Source of the DNA: Tulasnella sp. 424
Taxonomy: Eukaryota; Basidiomycota; Agaricomycetes; Cantharellales; Tulasnellaceae
Direction: 5' to 3'
Assembly: GCA_019633425.1 (NCBI GenBank)
Contig: WSUB01000104.1
Coordinates: 1-64,000 of the forward strand
Length of the DNA: 64,000 nucleotides
Position 1 is the stretch's first letter. Every line of letters begins with the position of its first letter. The notes beneath the pieces are model-generated. The model ran no database searches and was not told the origin of the DNA. It worked only from the letters and a program-made list of their open reading frames with translations. Below are positions 44,815 to 55,860 of the stretch, piece by piece. The position numbers were made by a program, and so were the translations under genes.

Positions 44815-46019
44815 GCGTGAGTCTCAAGATCATCTCCTACTCTCTGCAACCAGATTGCTGACGACTTTTCCTTTTGTAGTGGCGCCTTAGAAAAACCCCT
44901 CCTACCATGCCCTTACCCCGACTCCCCCCTTACCCGCAATACTTTCCACCACTTCACGGCTCTAAAATCATCATGCATATCGATGGAGCATACTATTTCG
45001 TTCTTTGCTCCACTCGTTTCTCTTTCTTATTCCTCATTTTTTCGTTTTATTTTGGCGGCGCTTTTTCTTGCCTTTGTCCTCGGCATATTATCTTCTCTCT
45101 TCACGATTCCTTCCTTTTATTCGTCGGCCCTCCAGCACCTCGAGTTCGTCTTTATTCTCTCTCTCACTCTGTATGTATTAGTATGTCAACATGGAGGAAT
45201 GGATAAACATCTAAACTGTAGCTGGTACTCCGGGCGCGCGGCCCGCACGCGAGTTTTGAGTTTCAAGAAGCCGCTTCTGTGGGAAAAGCGGCGATTCGAA
45301 TCCTGACTGCCCCTCACCGGCACCTCAGCCCAGGTTTCTCACCACCGGTTCGCGACGACGCACTTAGAACGTTAGACTTCAAGCATTGTTCAGGTTTCCT
45401 CTCCGCCGGGACTTTGTTGACGTGTACCAGGAGCTTCGTGCTTTTCCAGCTTCCAGACTGGTGGCTGTGTCGCCACGAAAGTTCGTCTTCCCTGCCAACG
45501 AAAGTGCCGCGCTCGGACACAATCGCGACTTGCACGTCTTCCAAGAAGTCAAGTCCACTTCCGGCGGGAACGCGTGTTGTCGCTCTCACACCCTCCTTTG
45601 CCGCACCACATGCTCTCCTAGCCGTGGCCGCACGACGATGGCCGACCTACCACAAGGGATCACAAAAGGATCAAAAAGAAGATTGACTTGACCTTCGCAA
45701 CGAAAACGTTGATACGGAAAGTGCCGGGATAGGAAGGACGACGCGTCTGCCCCACGGGAATGAATTGATTTCACACCTGCCTAAAAGGGTCCCTATCGGC
45801 GGCGAACACAGCTTCCCCAAGCCTGGCCGTGGGATTAGAACCTTCCGGGTTTGGAATGTGAAACGTAAATGATGGTGCTTCGTCAGCTGTCGGGATCAAA
45901 ATGAAAAAAATGGTATTGTTCTTGAATTTACGGTTAATTTGATTACCGGGGGCTTAAATCTCCGATTGACCAATAGTCGACCGTCGTTTTCCGCAGCGCC
46001 TCTATCCCCGATGGCAAAT
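44815..46019. other. 3' region of precursor 10 and unassigned DNA
   Basis: 44880-45210 is a T-rich 3'-UTR that happens to encode a hydrophobic frame. 45280-45690 has overlapping open frames on both strands (for example 135 codons from 45279, plus) with no motif or paralogue, so I make no gene call. Confidence 0.4.
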
Positions 46020-46263
46020 GACCAGTCTGGTATCCCTGCATCACGATTTCATCTCGATACAAGGGTCTCTTATCGTGATTCCGCACTGGAGCGTTGCAGT
46101 GATGATGGGAAAAAATGCCCCAGACGGGTAGGGACTTACCCCACAGCAACTCTACTTCTGAAAATCGGCGAACTCAGTCAGGGGGAACAACATCCGGTTC
46201 ATTCGCAGGTCCTTTTTGGGACTTGGCGCTCGCGGTAAAATATCTGTCCACCTATTCGGGGCC

Positions 46264-46272
46264 TCCCTTTGT
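46264..46272 (+). promoter_or_regulatory. Pheromone response element of precursor 11
   Basis: TCCCTTTGT on the plus strand, i.e. ACAAAGGGA on the non-coding strand, as in all plus-strand class II genes of the array, 591 bp upstream. In the minus-strand copies, by contrast, it is on the plus strand, so its orientation relative to the gene is constant within the class. Confidence 0.6.
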
Positions 46273-46862
46273 TGACGTACGCGTTCGCGGACTCCTGTCG
46301 ACGTCGGGTCTTGCCGACTGTAGCGAAACTCTTTTCAGGCTCAGATAATCCCCGACTCGCCTCCCCCGAAGCAGCTTTGGTTTCTTCGTTGGACCCAATC
46401 CTGACCCGCAAGGCGTCGCAGAGTGCTAAGTCGTCGAGCCTCAGGATCGAGTTTCACACTCGGGCGATCGGGGGCCCGGTCCCAAAGTGAGGCCGGCGGC
46501 CAAAAGGGCTCGACTGGATTTAGGGTGCAGCGCGGGTCTCGACGCCTCCCCGACGGCATCCAAAACATCACACTAGTCCCGCCAATTCGATGCGTCACCT
46601 CCCCTCAATAATTTCCAATTCTGCCCGGCGCCAGATTGCTTCTAGCGTCAACTTCAGTTTGACAGTTCGTTTGCTCCTGGTATTCGGTCTGACCCGTTGC
46701 CGTCGATATCACTTCTGTAGAGCCTTGGCAAAGGCAACCCCAAGGTATAAGAAGTACTCGGTGATCTTCGAGCCAAAGACATCCTCCATCAGCCCTCACA
46801 TCCACTCCTCCACTCCTACACTCTCACATCTCCTCTCCACTTATCTCCATCTTCACTTAACA

Positions 46863-46982
46863 ATGGACTTCTACTTCACCCTCTCTTCCGCTGCTTCCGC
46901 TACCTCCAAGCCCGAGGAAGTCGTCATCATCAACCAGGAAGACGGAACCGCTGGAGGTAACGGCTACTGCACTATTGCTTAA
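46863..46982 (+). CDS. Pheromone-like precursor 11 (class II, CTIA)
   Basis: 39 residues, MDFYFTLSSAASATSKPEEV, then VIINQEDGTAGGNGYCTIA. It has Ala instead of the first Gly of the GGG run, and AT-SKPEEV as in class I. TATAAGAA at 46746-46753. GTAAGC donor after TAAAT. It is directly followed by the intact Gag-Gag-DM9 copy H. Mirror partner of precursor 5. Confidence 0.82.
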   Translation: MDFYFTLSSAASATSKPEEVVIINQEDGTAGGNGYCTIA

Positions 46983-47548
46983 ATGTAAGCTTTTCCCTCA
47001 GCTCGCACCTGCAGAGATCGTATACTTATCACTTCATTTGATCTCCAGTGGCATACTCGCCTTAAAGCTCTCGCACCAACGAGCAATCGCGGGCCCGCCC
47101 GCAAACCAGTCTTAAAATTCTTCGTTCTTATCTTCCCTTTATTACTTCGCTTTTTCTTGGTTTTTGTTTTTGTTTTTTGGATTCTTTTTGCGCTTTTCGG
47201 TTTTTATTATGTCTTATGAAACCTGGCTTATTTGAATAGACGGATGTTCAGCTCCTTCCACTGTGTCGCGATCACCCGAGCGCATGCACGAACGCTATTA
47301 AACGGCGGGCTTAAATGGTGTAGATGGGGAATCTTGGATGAGCCAGACTCTAAGGCACTCCTTTCCACATCTCAAAGTGAAGAAACCTGAGCCATCTAGC
47401 CAACGAACTTAAGCTCGTGTTCGTGCTGTTCGGGTCGTTGAAGCCTTGAAGGTCCACCTTGAACCATTTCAGGTGTCGTGCGAAACACGGAAGGATCGCC
47501 ATCTACGACCTGCACCACACGAACCCCGACCTTGGCACCAATCGGCAA
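46983..47548. other. Between precursor 11 and copy H
   Basis: 3'-UTR intron, T-rich 3'-UTR (47100-47220) and promoter of copy H; inverted match to 33292-33818. No other gene. Confidence 0.5.
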
Positions 47549-48914
47549 ATGCCACCCAAAGAGAATTACAATGCGGGTTAGGCTCTCTCTCATGTCTTAG
47601 ATCTGTCTGACTGATCAGCGGCTGGATGGGAAAAATTGATGTAGGAGATATTGCCTTTAACGGGGCGGACGGGCTCACTTGCCATCAATTTATTCGTGCT
47701 ATTCGTAAACAAGGACTCGAAGCAGAGAGGCAGACTGACAATAGATGGATGGCAGACTACGCGTCTATTAGATTCGATGACAACGCTTTGAGGTGGTTCG
47801 AGAGTCTAGACGATGAGACGCAAACGGACTGGAGACTCCTCCGTCGTGCTATCCTGGCCCGCTATTCAGACGATATTTCTGAAGATATAGTGGGGAAGCC
47901 GCCCGGTGAGTGTTTGTGTCCGATAAGAATGAGGACCTCGCATTAACGTTTGGGTCGAACCAGGCTTGGAGATGGCATTGTCACTTCCTGTCTTCAAGGG
48001 AGAGAGCGAGGCCGAGTGTCAGCATTTCGTCCGACAAATCAGAATACGGGCGTTTGCCCAAGGCAGAGAAGGAGACTCCACCTGGATGGCTCGTTTGGCG
48101 TACCCATGCTTCGACGCGGAAGCCCTCAAATGGCACACATCACTCCCCAAAGACGTCAGAACTGATTGGACTCGACTCGAAAAGGCCATTCTGCTTGACT
48201 ATCCCCGCGTACTGTTGTCGGAGATCTCGCCGGCTCGCATCCGGGTGAACAAATGGTCCTCTCCCGTTCCGCCATCCCCATCGCTTCAGTCAATTCGGTC
48301 GTATACGGATTGGTTAAATCAAGCTCGGGCAAATCAAAAGCGGTACACGGAAACTAAAAACCCGTCCGTTCCTTGTTGGCTCTTGGTGCAGAATGGAAAG
48401 GAGATTCCAGAGAATGCCATACGGACCGGAACGAACGTAGAAGGAAAGCCCTTTTACAGTGCGCGCGTGTGGTACGAGGACGCTGGGCTCGTCGTTGGAA
48501 AATGCGGGAGACACTTCCCCGGTAAGAGCTTCCTGCCCCAAGCAGCGTATTACCACAATCTCATACTTGTCGACCGATGCCATACTAGGTGCTGCCTTCG
48601 CGCTGAAGGGAAAGGAAATCGCTGGTATCGCCACATTCGAGGTCCTCGTTGGCGATCCATCCTACTTTCATTGGATCGCGGTGCCAAGAGAGTCGAAAGA
48701 TCCCCAGGCTGTCATCCACTTGCCGTTCGTGGCAGTGGAGGCTGGGTTCGAGACCGTCCACAAGGACATCTGTACATTTGTATGTCAAGTCGAGCATTCG
48801 GACTCTAGCTGGCACCCCGGAAAGGTACACTCTGGCTCTTCAGTTGCACTGGCGGGTTGGTTCGGGAAGGAAATTAGGGAGGGTGGTATACGGGTGCTCG
48901 CTTGGGTGGAATGA
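47549..48914 (+). CDS. Gag-Gag-DM9-DM9 protein, copy H (intact)
   Basis: Exons 47549-47576, 47645-47905, 47964-48521 and 48589-48914 give 390 residues; exons 2 to 4 have exactly the lengths of copy E (261, 558 and 326 nt). Gag-like domain 1: DIAFNGADGLTCHQF, NALRWFESLDDETQTDW. Domain 2: LPVFKGESEAECQHF, EALKWHTSLPKDVRTDW, ILLDYPR. DM9 part: NAIRTGTNVEGKPFYSARVW, FEVLVGDPSYFHWIAVP, FVAVEAGFET, SSWHPGKVHSG. The start codon of copy E corresponds to ACG at 47519-47521 here. I therefore chose the next in-frame ATG, so the leader is ten residues shorter. Most differences from copy E keep the reading frame. Confidence 0.78.
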
Positions 48915-49972
48915 TGCGATTCGGGAACCGCCTTGCATAGTACTGGCTATCTTGTAGCATGTGCTTGTGGATGGGAGGAGTGGGACACTTTTCCTCTTCA
49001 CGATCAAGAACGACTAATGACTTCGGCGAGTCATTTAAATGAGATGGCCTTGGCTGTTGAAGCAACTCCTTCTCGCCACTTCTGTGTTGCAGTCCGAACC
49101 GAAAAAAAGGTCTACAACACATACACCTATCTCAGGTCGGTAGCAGTGTTCCAGGGAGATATTGCCTTCAAGTTCCGTATTCTCTGAGAGGCTTGATCTT
49201 CCCGTCTTCCCCGCAACGGCATTTACCTCGAGGGTCAGAGAATTCCATTGGCTTCCACTCACCGAGTCCAACGTCAAGTATCAACGCCACCCAAGTCTGC
49301 AAAGTGGTCATTGAGGTGAGTCTCAGTTATGGGAGAAATTCACGACATCAAGTATTCCGTCCTATCAACTCGGCAGTTTCCACATGATGACCAACAGCTA
49401 CAATTCCCAGGCGAAGTCCGCAGTTTCTGAGGGACTAGTCGCTGTGGTTATAGTCGTGATATATTCCTCTTTCCTTCCGGGCACGATCATGGAGCTTGGG
49501 GGACCCTCTTTCCGATTGGCTGTTTTGTTCTGCTGTCCGACAGCAGTCGCTGTGGCACCACACTTCGTTCGGTTGAACCCTTTTAACCTTAGCTGGAACA
49601 TCCTGAGCGCTCACCACTCCTCGGCTCTCTTCTGCGATTCTTACAAACCTGGGGAAGTATGCGACAGAACGTTCGGGCATGGGCTCGGGTGATCACGACA
49701 GTGAGGAAGGTGTCTAACATCCGTCTATTCACATGAGTCAGGTTTCAGAAGGCATGATAAAAACCGAAAGGCGCGAAGTATTCGAACGAAAAAACCAAGG
49801 AAATGCGAAGTAATAACGGGAAGATAAGAACGAAGGGTTTTAAGACTGATTTGCGGGCGGGCCCGCGATGGTTCGTCGATGCGAGAGTTTAAGGCGAGTA
49901 TGCCACTTTAGGGATCAGATGAAGTGATTAATATACGGTCTCTGCTGTTACGAGCTGAGGAAACGCTTACTT
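48915..49972. other. 3' flank of copy H and of precursor 12
   Basis: 48915-49690 is the inverted partner of 31190-31897. 49700-49972 is the T-rich 3'-UTR region of minus-strand precursor 12. The open frames seen here are shadows of this repeat. Confidence 0.5.
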
Positions 49973-50092
49973 TTAAGCAATAGTGCAGTAGCCGTTACCT
50001 CCACCAGTTCCGTCTTCCTGGTTGATGATGACGACTTCCTCAGGCTTGGAGGTAGCGGAAGCAGCGGAAGAGAGGGTGAAGTAGAAGTCCAT
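49973..50092 (-). CDS. Pheromone-like precursor 12 (class II, CTIA; inverted)
   Basis: 39 residues, MDFYFTLSSAASATSKPEEV, then VIINQEDGTGGGNGYCTIA; closest to precursor 11. It is the only minus-strand gene in the right arm, so a local inversion or insertion has broken the symmetry here. TATAAAAA at 50197-50204 and ACAAAGGGA at 50676-50684. Confidence 0.82.
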   Translation of the reverse strand: MDFYFTLSSAASATSKPEEVVIINQEDGTGGGNGYCTIA

Positions 50093-50675
50093 TGTTTAGT
50101 GGAGATGGAGATGAGTGTAGAGGAGAGGTGAGAGTTTAAGAGCGGAGGAGTGGATGTGAGAGCTGATGGAGAACATCTTAGCCGAAAGCCGAGCACTTTT
50201 TATACCTTGGCGACGCCTTTGGGCTCTGCAGAAGCCTATACTAGTGATATCAAGGGCAATGGGTCGAACGGCTTGGCAAGAGCAACCAACAGCCAAATTC
50301 AAGGGATGCTAGAAGCATCTGGCACCGACAAAAGAGGAAATTATTGAGGGGCATGACGCATTGAATTGACGGACTAATGCAGGGAAGGCGTCGAGACCGC
50401 AGTGCACACTCAATTTAGTCGAGCCTTTTTGGCCAACGGTGGCATAGCCTCGGCCCCTTTTTAGAACGGACCCCGATTGCACGAGTGTGAATCTCGTCCT
50501 GAGGCTCGACCTGGATTCACTAAGCACTCTACGGCTCCTTACAGCTGGGATTAGGTACAGCGAGGAAATCGGGGCTACTTCGGGTGGCGAGTCGGACGTT
50601 CTCTGAGCCTGAGAGAATTTCGCGACAGTCAGCGATACCCGTCGACGAGAGTCGGGCTCGCGAACGCATACGTTA

Positions 50676-50684
50676 ACAAAGGGA
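50676..50684 (-). promoter_or_regulatory. Pheromone response element of precursor 12
   Basis: Exact ACAAAGGGA, 584 bp upstream on the coding strand, in the context GTTAACAAAGGGAGGCCC. Confidence 0.6.
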
Positions 50685-51431
50685 GGCCCGGTGAGGATCT
50701 CCACCGCTGGCGGGGATTCCTTTCTACGACCGTTAAGTCCGTTTTCGGGAATCAACCTGACACCACAACAACCTGCCCCACTTTCTCTCATAGCGCCTCA
50801 TGAGACAAGCCTCAGGGGCCTTCCCTCTTTGGACGTGACACTCCTGAATTGTACTTGTGTTCGCCGCCGATTCCGAATCAGGTATGGGCCGAGCTCAAAT
50901 GAAAATATTCTCCTTTTTCTTTACCCCTCACGTACCCATGGATCGCTTATCGGAAGCTGAGTTCGCCGACAGGATCCATCAAGCCTTTATACGCTTATGT
51001 GGCAGTCTGGACGCGAGTCTTTGGTAAAACTCGGGCCTCGCAACATGTGGCCCACCCAGTGTGGTGACGTTGCAGGTGGGGCAAGGTTGTTCTCGAAGAT
51101 ATCCGCAGCAACCTCGAGTCCAAAGTATCTTGATATTGCGAATCTTAGTTTTCGGTTGAAATACGAGTCCTCGATATTATGGCGAATACTTACTCAGATG
51201 ACATCGGGAAACTTGGGGGGAAGATGACGGCCCCGGCGGCCAGCGTTCGGCGTACACGTGGATGAATCCCGAATGGTGTTCCTGGTCGGTTTGCTGAGCT
51301 GAAAAAATGCGGAAGACTCAGGGCCAGACCTATCTGTGGCTAGTCTCTTTCCACAGTAAACGTACTACCCTTACCCCAATCTAGATTACCAGAAGAAGAA
51401 CCAACGGGAGGGAGACGTAATCCCACAGCCC

Positions 51432-51440
51432 TCCCTTTCT
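51432..51440 (+). promoter_or_regulatory. Proximal AGAAAGGGA element of precursor 13
   Basis: TCCCTTTCT on the plus strand, 146 bp before the start codon. Confidence 0.45.
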
Positions 51441-51585
51441 GCCACCTCGACTTTCTCTGTGAGCGAATAGGTATATAATTAGGTTCGGACTGCGAGGTCG
51501 GTGAAGCTCATCAACAGCTCGCAGCTCCACTCCCATCCACATCTCTCTTCTTCCTCTCAATCCAAAAACCCGCTCTACCCCACAA

Positions 51586-51711
51586 ATGGACTCCTACTTC
51601 AGCTTGACTTCCTCCGTCTCCTCTTCCGCCACCTCTAAGCCCGAGGAGGTCGTCATCGTCGACCAGGAGGGCGGATCCGGTGGAGGCAACGGCTACTGCA
51701 CTATCGCTTAA
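51586..51711 (+). CDS. Pheromone-like precursor 13 (class I, CTIA)
   Basis: 41 residues, MDSYFSLTSSVSSSATSKPE and the class I tail. The N-terminus is the most changed of the class (LTSSVS instead of FTSFAS). TATATAA at 51472-51478. 3'-UTR intron 51714-51775 (GTCAGT..CTAG). Its upstream SEAEFAD small frame near 50938 has a stop after ASLW. It points away from precursor 12, and their promoters share the interval 50093-51585. Confidence 0.82.
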   Translation: MDSYFSLTSSVSSSATSKPEEVVIVDQEGGSGGGNGYCTIA

Positions 51712-53595
51712 AGGTCAGTTCCTCATTAACCGACCTCCCCGAAACCGCGGTATTGATTCCGGGATCGAATTCTAGTGCTCGAAGATACTATCTTCCGGCT
51801 CCTGCCCCATCACCAATCAAACAATCCGACTCGCTCCCAACCTTCATCCTACCCGTCAACTTCGTTCCTCTTCGTTCATTTCGTGCCTGCCTTTACATTT
51901 CATTTCTCTTTTCTGTTATGCACGCTTTTGGCCCTCCTACTCAGCTAGTCGCTGTCCGCACATTCATATGTCATTATCTACATAACTCTGTATTTCCTGC
52001 GAATCCATGGATTTCTAGACCTGCCTTTCAGTGTGTGACTTCTGGAAGAACACCAATTCGACTCGGCGACCTTTCAAAAGCGGGTGGTCGCTTTTCGGGC
52101 CGACGAAACGACCCTTTCGTCACGCTGGACTCGCCCGGCTCCCCTTCGACGAAGACGAAGACCCACTCCATAGGCTAAACTATACCCTCATCACCTTTGC
52201 CTGGAACGACCAGGGTTCATGGGGTGCAGCACAGGTCTCCCGCATGCCCGCAACGAGGGTAACAACCACCATCCCACCGTTACACCAAGTCCCCTGTCAA
52301 CTAATTCGAAAGCTCCCTACCCTCCCAAAGGTTTCAGATTCTCCCGGTCATAGTTGAAGCACTATCTGAGGGATCCGAGTCGACAACGAGTGTGACGCGG
52401 GTGCACGTGAGCAGTCCCTTATTCATCAGAGGATGCGAGTCAGCATCGGCTCGCGAACTCGCCAGCGCGAAGCCACATCGGCGAACTCAGTCATGTGAAG
52501 GAAACCGAGCCTAGTGAGAATTTGGAAGTGCCACCCCCGAGGGACGGTCCACGGCTAGGCTTTCTTCCCCGCAACGATTGTTCCCTTTCATCGGGGTTCC
52601 CGTTTAAGGGCTTCCCGGAAGCAGCTCCTCGGTCTCCATCATCATTCCACTCTATTGATGCCTCATTTAACAGAGTAGCTTCGAGAAGCTACCATCACCA
52701 ATCCGGTTCGGGTATTTCCGGCGTGGCACATAAGTCGACGGATTGGGCTTCCCTTTCTCCAACTCAACCAAAGCATAAGTTTCAGAGACTAAATCGGAAG
52801 AACACCCTCAAGCTGAAATGAAAACTCGCGATATCTGTGAAATAACGAATGGAGACAGCTCTATTCATCTCGAACGGGAGGGGAGGGGAGAAGAAGTCTT
52901 CTACGCCGGAGGAACAACGATTCGGCATCTCTCACATCAACTTTCCGCTGACGTGCTTCTCATATGCGACAAACGCTAGGAAGTTGGCACTTGCGGCAAA
53001 AGATCTTTCTACTTATTCGGGCCTCCCTTTGTGGACGCACGCGTTCGTGAGCCCGACTCCCGTCGACGGGTATCGCTGACTGTGGCGAAATTCTCTCCGG
53101 CTCAGAGAATGTCCGACTCGCCACCCCCGAAGTAGCCCCGATTTCTGTACCTAGTCCCAGCTGTGAGGAGCCGTAGGGTGCTTAGTGAATCCAGGTCGAG
53201 CCTCAGGACGAGATTCACGCTCGGGCAATCGGGGTCCGTTCTAAAAAGGGGCCGAAGCTATGCCACCGTTGGCCAAAAAGGCTCGACTAGACTGAGGGTG
53301 CACTGTGGTCTCGATGCCACAAACACCTGCATCCAAACATCACTAGTCAATTCAATACGTCATGCCCCTCAATAATTTCCTCTTTTGTCGGTGCCAGATG
53401 CTTCTAGCATCCCTTGAATTTGGTTGTTGGCTGCTATTGGTATGCCTTCCGACTCATTCCCTTTGATATCACAAGCATAGGCTGCCAAGGTATAAAAAGT
53501 GCTTGGTTTTCGAGGCCAAGACGTTCTCCACCAGCCCTCACATCCACTCCTCCGCTCTTACACTCTCACATCTCCTTTACAAACTCCACTTAACA
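51712..53595. other. 3' flank of precursor 13 and promoter of precursor 14
   Basis: Open frames at 51753-52357 lie in the conserved class I 3' flank and are not genes. From 52430 the class II upstream block begins, with TGAGTTCGCCGA-type motif near 52474. Confidence 0.5.
53024..53032 (+). promoter_or_regulatory. Pheromone response element of precursor 14
   Basis: TCCCTTTGT on the plus strand (complement of ACAAAGGGA), 564 bp upstream. Confidence 0.6.
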
Positions 53596-53715
53596 ATGGA
53601 CTTCTACCTCACCCTCTCCTCCGCTGCTTCCACTGCCTCCAAGACCGAGGAAATTGTCATCATCAACCAGGACGACGGAACCGGTGGAGGTAACGGCTAC
53701 TGCACTATTGCTTAA
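53596..53715 (+). CDS. Pheromone-like precursor 14 (class II, CTIA)
   Basis: 39 residues, MDFYLTLSSAASTASKTEEI, then VIINQDDGTGGGNGYCTIA. KTEE instead of KPEE is shared only with precursors 15 and 18, so these three form a subgroup. TATAAAAA at 53491-53498. 3'-UTR intron 53718-53782 (GTAAGC..CTACAG) with a TACTAAT branch-point-like motif at about 53754. It has no mirror partner and is probably a local tandem copy of precursor 15. Confidence 0.83.
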   Translation: MDFYLTLSSAASTASKTEEIVIINQDDGTGGGNGYCTIA

Positions 53716-54985
53716 ATGTAAGCTTTTCCTCAGCTTGCAACATGAGAAACCGTATACTAATCACTTCATATGATCTCTACAGTGGCATAACTGCTTTAGA
53801 CGCTTGCACAGTCGAGCAATCGCGGACCTGCCCGCAAACCAGTCTTAACTCTTCGTTCTTATCTTCGCTTTCCTACTTCGCTTTTTCTTGATTTTTCGAT
53901 TCTGTTCGCCTTTTTCGGTTTATTATGTCTTATGAAACCTGGCTTATGTGAATAGAAGGATGGTCGGTTCCTTGCACTGTGTCGCGATCACCCGAGCGCA
54001 TGCCCGAACGCTATGAAAATGAAAGGGCGGCTTTAAATGGTGTCGATGAGGAACCTTGGAGGAGCCGGACTCTAAGACACTCCTTTCTCAACGTTGGACT
54101 CATCCGCCTCACCTTCAACAAAGACGAAGACCCGCTCTATAGCTGAGCTATTATCCTCACTTTCACCTAGAACATCCACCGCCGGTGGGGTGCAGCTCAG
54201 GTCTCCTGCGTGCTCCAGCGAGGATAACAGCCTCCATCCCAGCTAGCGGTTCCATAGATCAAATTCCATGTCAGCGACTTCAAGAGCCCCATATCTTCCT
54301 GGGCGTTTCAAGTTCTTCCGCTCATACTTGGGGTGCTACCTGAGGGATCCCAGTCGACACTGAGTGTAACTCTGGTACACGGACTAGCAAATGATCTCGC
54401 TAGCACGAAGCCACATCGGCGAACTCAGTCATGCGAAGGAGACTGGGGCTAGTGAGAAGCGTCAGCCAGAGGGATGATCCACGGCTCGCTTGAACGCAAC
54501 ATTTGTTCCCTTTCATGGAGATTCCCCTTAAGGGCTTCCCTGCAGCTGTTCTAATATGAAACAGCTCATCTATCTCTATGCTCATTCCAGCTATTAGTAC
54601 CCTATTCTACAGAGCAGCTTTGAGAATCACCATCATCGATCCCGTTCGGGCATTCCCGCGGTGGCAAATTTCGACGTATTGGGCTTCCTTTTCTCCAACC
54701 TAACGAAAGCAAAAGTTTCTGAAACTGAATCGGAAGCACACCCTCAAGCTGAGATGAAGGTTCGCGATAAATGTGGAATGACGAATGGAGACAACCCTAT
54801 CGATCTCGAACCGGAGGGGAGGGAAGGTCCTCCGTAACGGAACAACGACGATTCGGCATCTATTATAGAAGCATTCCGCTAACTTACCTCTCATATGTGG
54901 CATATAATGTAAATCCATTGAGCTCTGGCAAGTCCGTTCTGGGACTTGGTACTTGTGGCGAAGGATCTTTCCACCTATTCGGGCC

Positions 54986-54993
54986 TCCTTTGT
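54986..54993 (+). promoter_or_regulatory. Damaged pheromone response element of precursor 15
   Basis: TCCTTTGT: one C is lost from the TCCCTTTGT of the other class II genes. The distance to the start is 748 bp as assembled, or 571 bp if the false gap and its duplicated flank are removed. Confidence 0.5.
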
Positions 54994-55426
54994 TGACTTC
55001 CGCGCTTCCGAGCCCGCCCCCCGTCGAATGGTATCTGTGGCGAGACGCTTCAGGCTCAGAGAATGTCCGACTCACCACCTCCGAAGTAGCTCTAGTTTCT
55101 TCGCCGCACATAGCCCCAGCTGTGAGGAGCCGCAGAGCGCGTATTGAATCCAGGTAGGTTCACACTCGGCCAATCGGAACCGGTTCTAAAAATAGGGCCG
55201 AAACTATGCCATCGTTGGCCAAAAAGGCTCGACTAGATTGAGGGTGCACTGCAGTCTCGACTGCATCTAAACATCAATAGTCCGTTAATTCAATACGTCA
55301 TGCCCCTCAATAATTTCCTCTTTTGTCGGTGCCAGATGCTTCTAGCATCCCTTGATTTTGGCTGTTGGTTGCTCCTGGTAAGCCGTCCGACCCATTGCCC
55401 TTGATATCACTAGCATAGGCTTCTAC

Positions 55427-55680
55427 AGAGCCCAAAGGCGACGCCAAGGTATAAAAAGTGCTCGGCTTTTGAGGCCAAGACGTTCTCCATCAGCCCTCAC
55501 ATCNNNNNNNNNNNNNNNNNNNNNNNNNNNNNNNNNNNNNNNNNNNNNNNNNNNNNNNNNNNNNNNNNNNNNNNNNNNNNNNNNNNNNNNNNNNNNNNNN
55601 NNNAGAGCCCAAAGGCGACGCCAAGGTATAAAAAGTGCTCGGCTTTTGAGGCCAAGACGTTCTCCATCAGCCCTCACATC
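55427..55680. other. Assembly gap with identical 77-bp flanks
   Basis: The N run is 55504-55603 (100 N). 55427-55503 and 55604-55680 are identical, from AGAGCCCAAAGGCGACG to CAGCCCTCACATC, and include the TATA box. The homologous places at 53470-53540 and 63100-63170 have this sequence once. It is most likely an unmerged contig overlap. Confidence 0.8.
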
Positions 55681-55740
55681 CACTCCTCCGCTCTTACACT
55701 CTCACATCTCCTCTACACTCATCACAAACTCCACTTAACA

Positions 55741-55860
55741 ATGGACTTCTACTTCACCCTCTCCTCCGCTGCTTCCACTGCCTCCAAGACCGAGGAAATC
55801 GTCATCATCAACCAGGACGACGGAACCGGCGGAGGAAATGGCTACTGCACTATTGCTTAA
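55741..55860 (+). CDS. Pheromone-like precursor 15 (class II, CTIA)
   Basis: 39 residues, same peptide as precursor 18 (KTEE type). TATAAAAA at 55627-55634 after the gap, with another copy before it that is probably an assembly artefact. GTAAGC donor three bases after TAA. Mirror partner of precursor 3. Its response element is damaged. Confidence 0.83.
   Translation: MDFYFTLSSAASTASKTEEIVIINQDDGTGGGNGYCTIA

Noticed and set aside
45285..45305. tRNA-like B-box (GATTCGAATC) near 45293
   Set aside because: The flanks cannot pair into a T-stem and no A-box or acceptor stem is found.
44907..45306. Hydrophobic frames downstream of precursor 10, considered as membrane protein or receptor fragment
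   Set aside because: The sequence is T-rich 3'-UTR of the kind found after the other precursors; hydrophobicity follows from base composition, and no seven-helix pattern or splice sites were seen.
45279..45686. 135-codon frame with overlapping frames on the other strand
   Set aside because: No paralogue, motif or splice context; composition alone explains the open frames.
51753..52357. Open frames of 108-141 codons after precursor 13
   Set aside because: They lie in the conserved class I 3' flank; equivalent frames in other copies are broken, and no domain is present.
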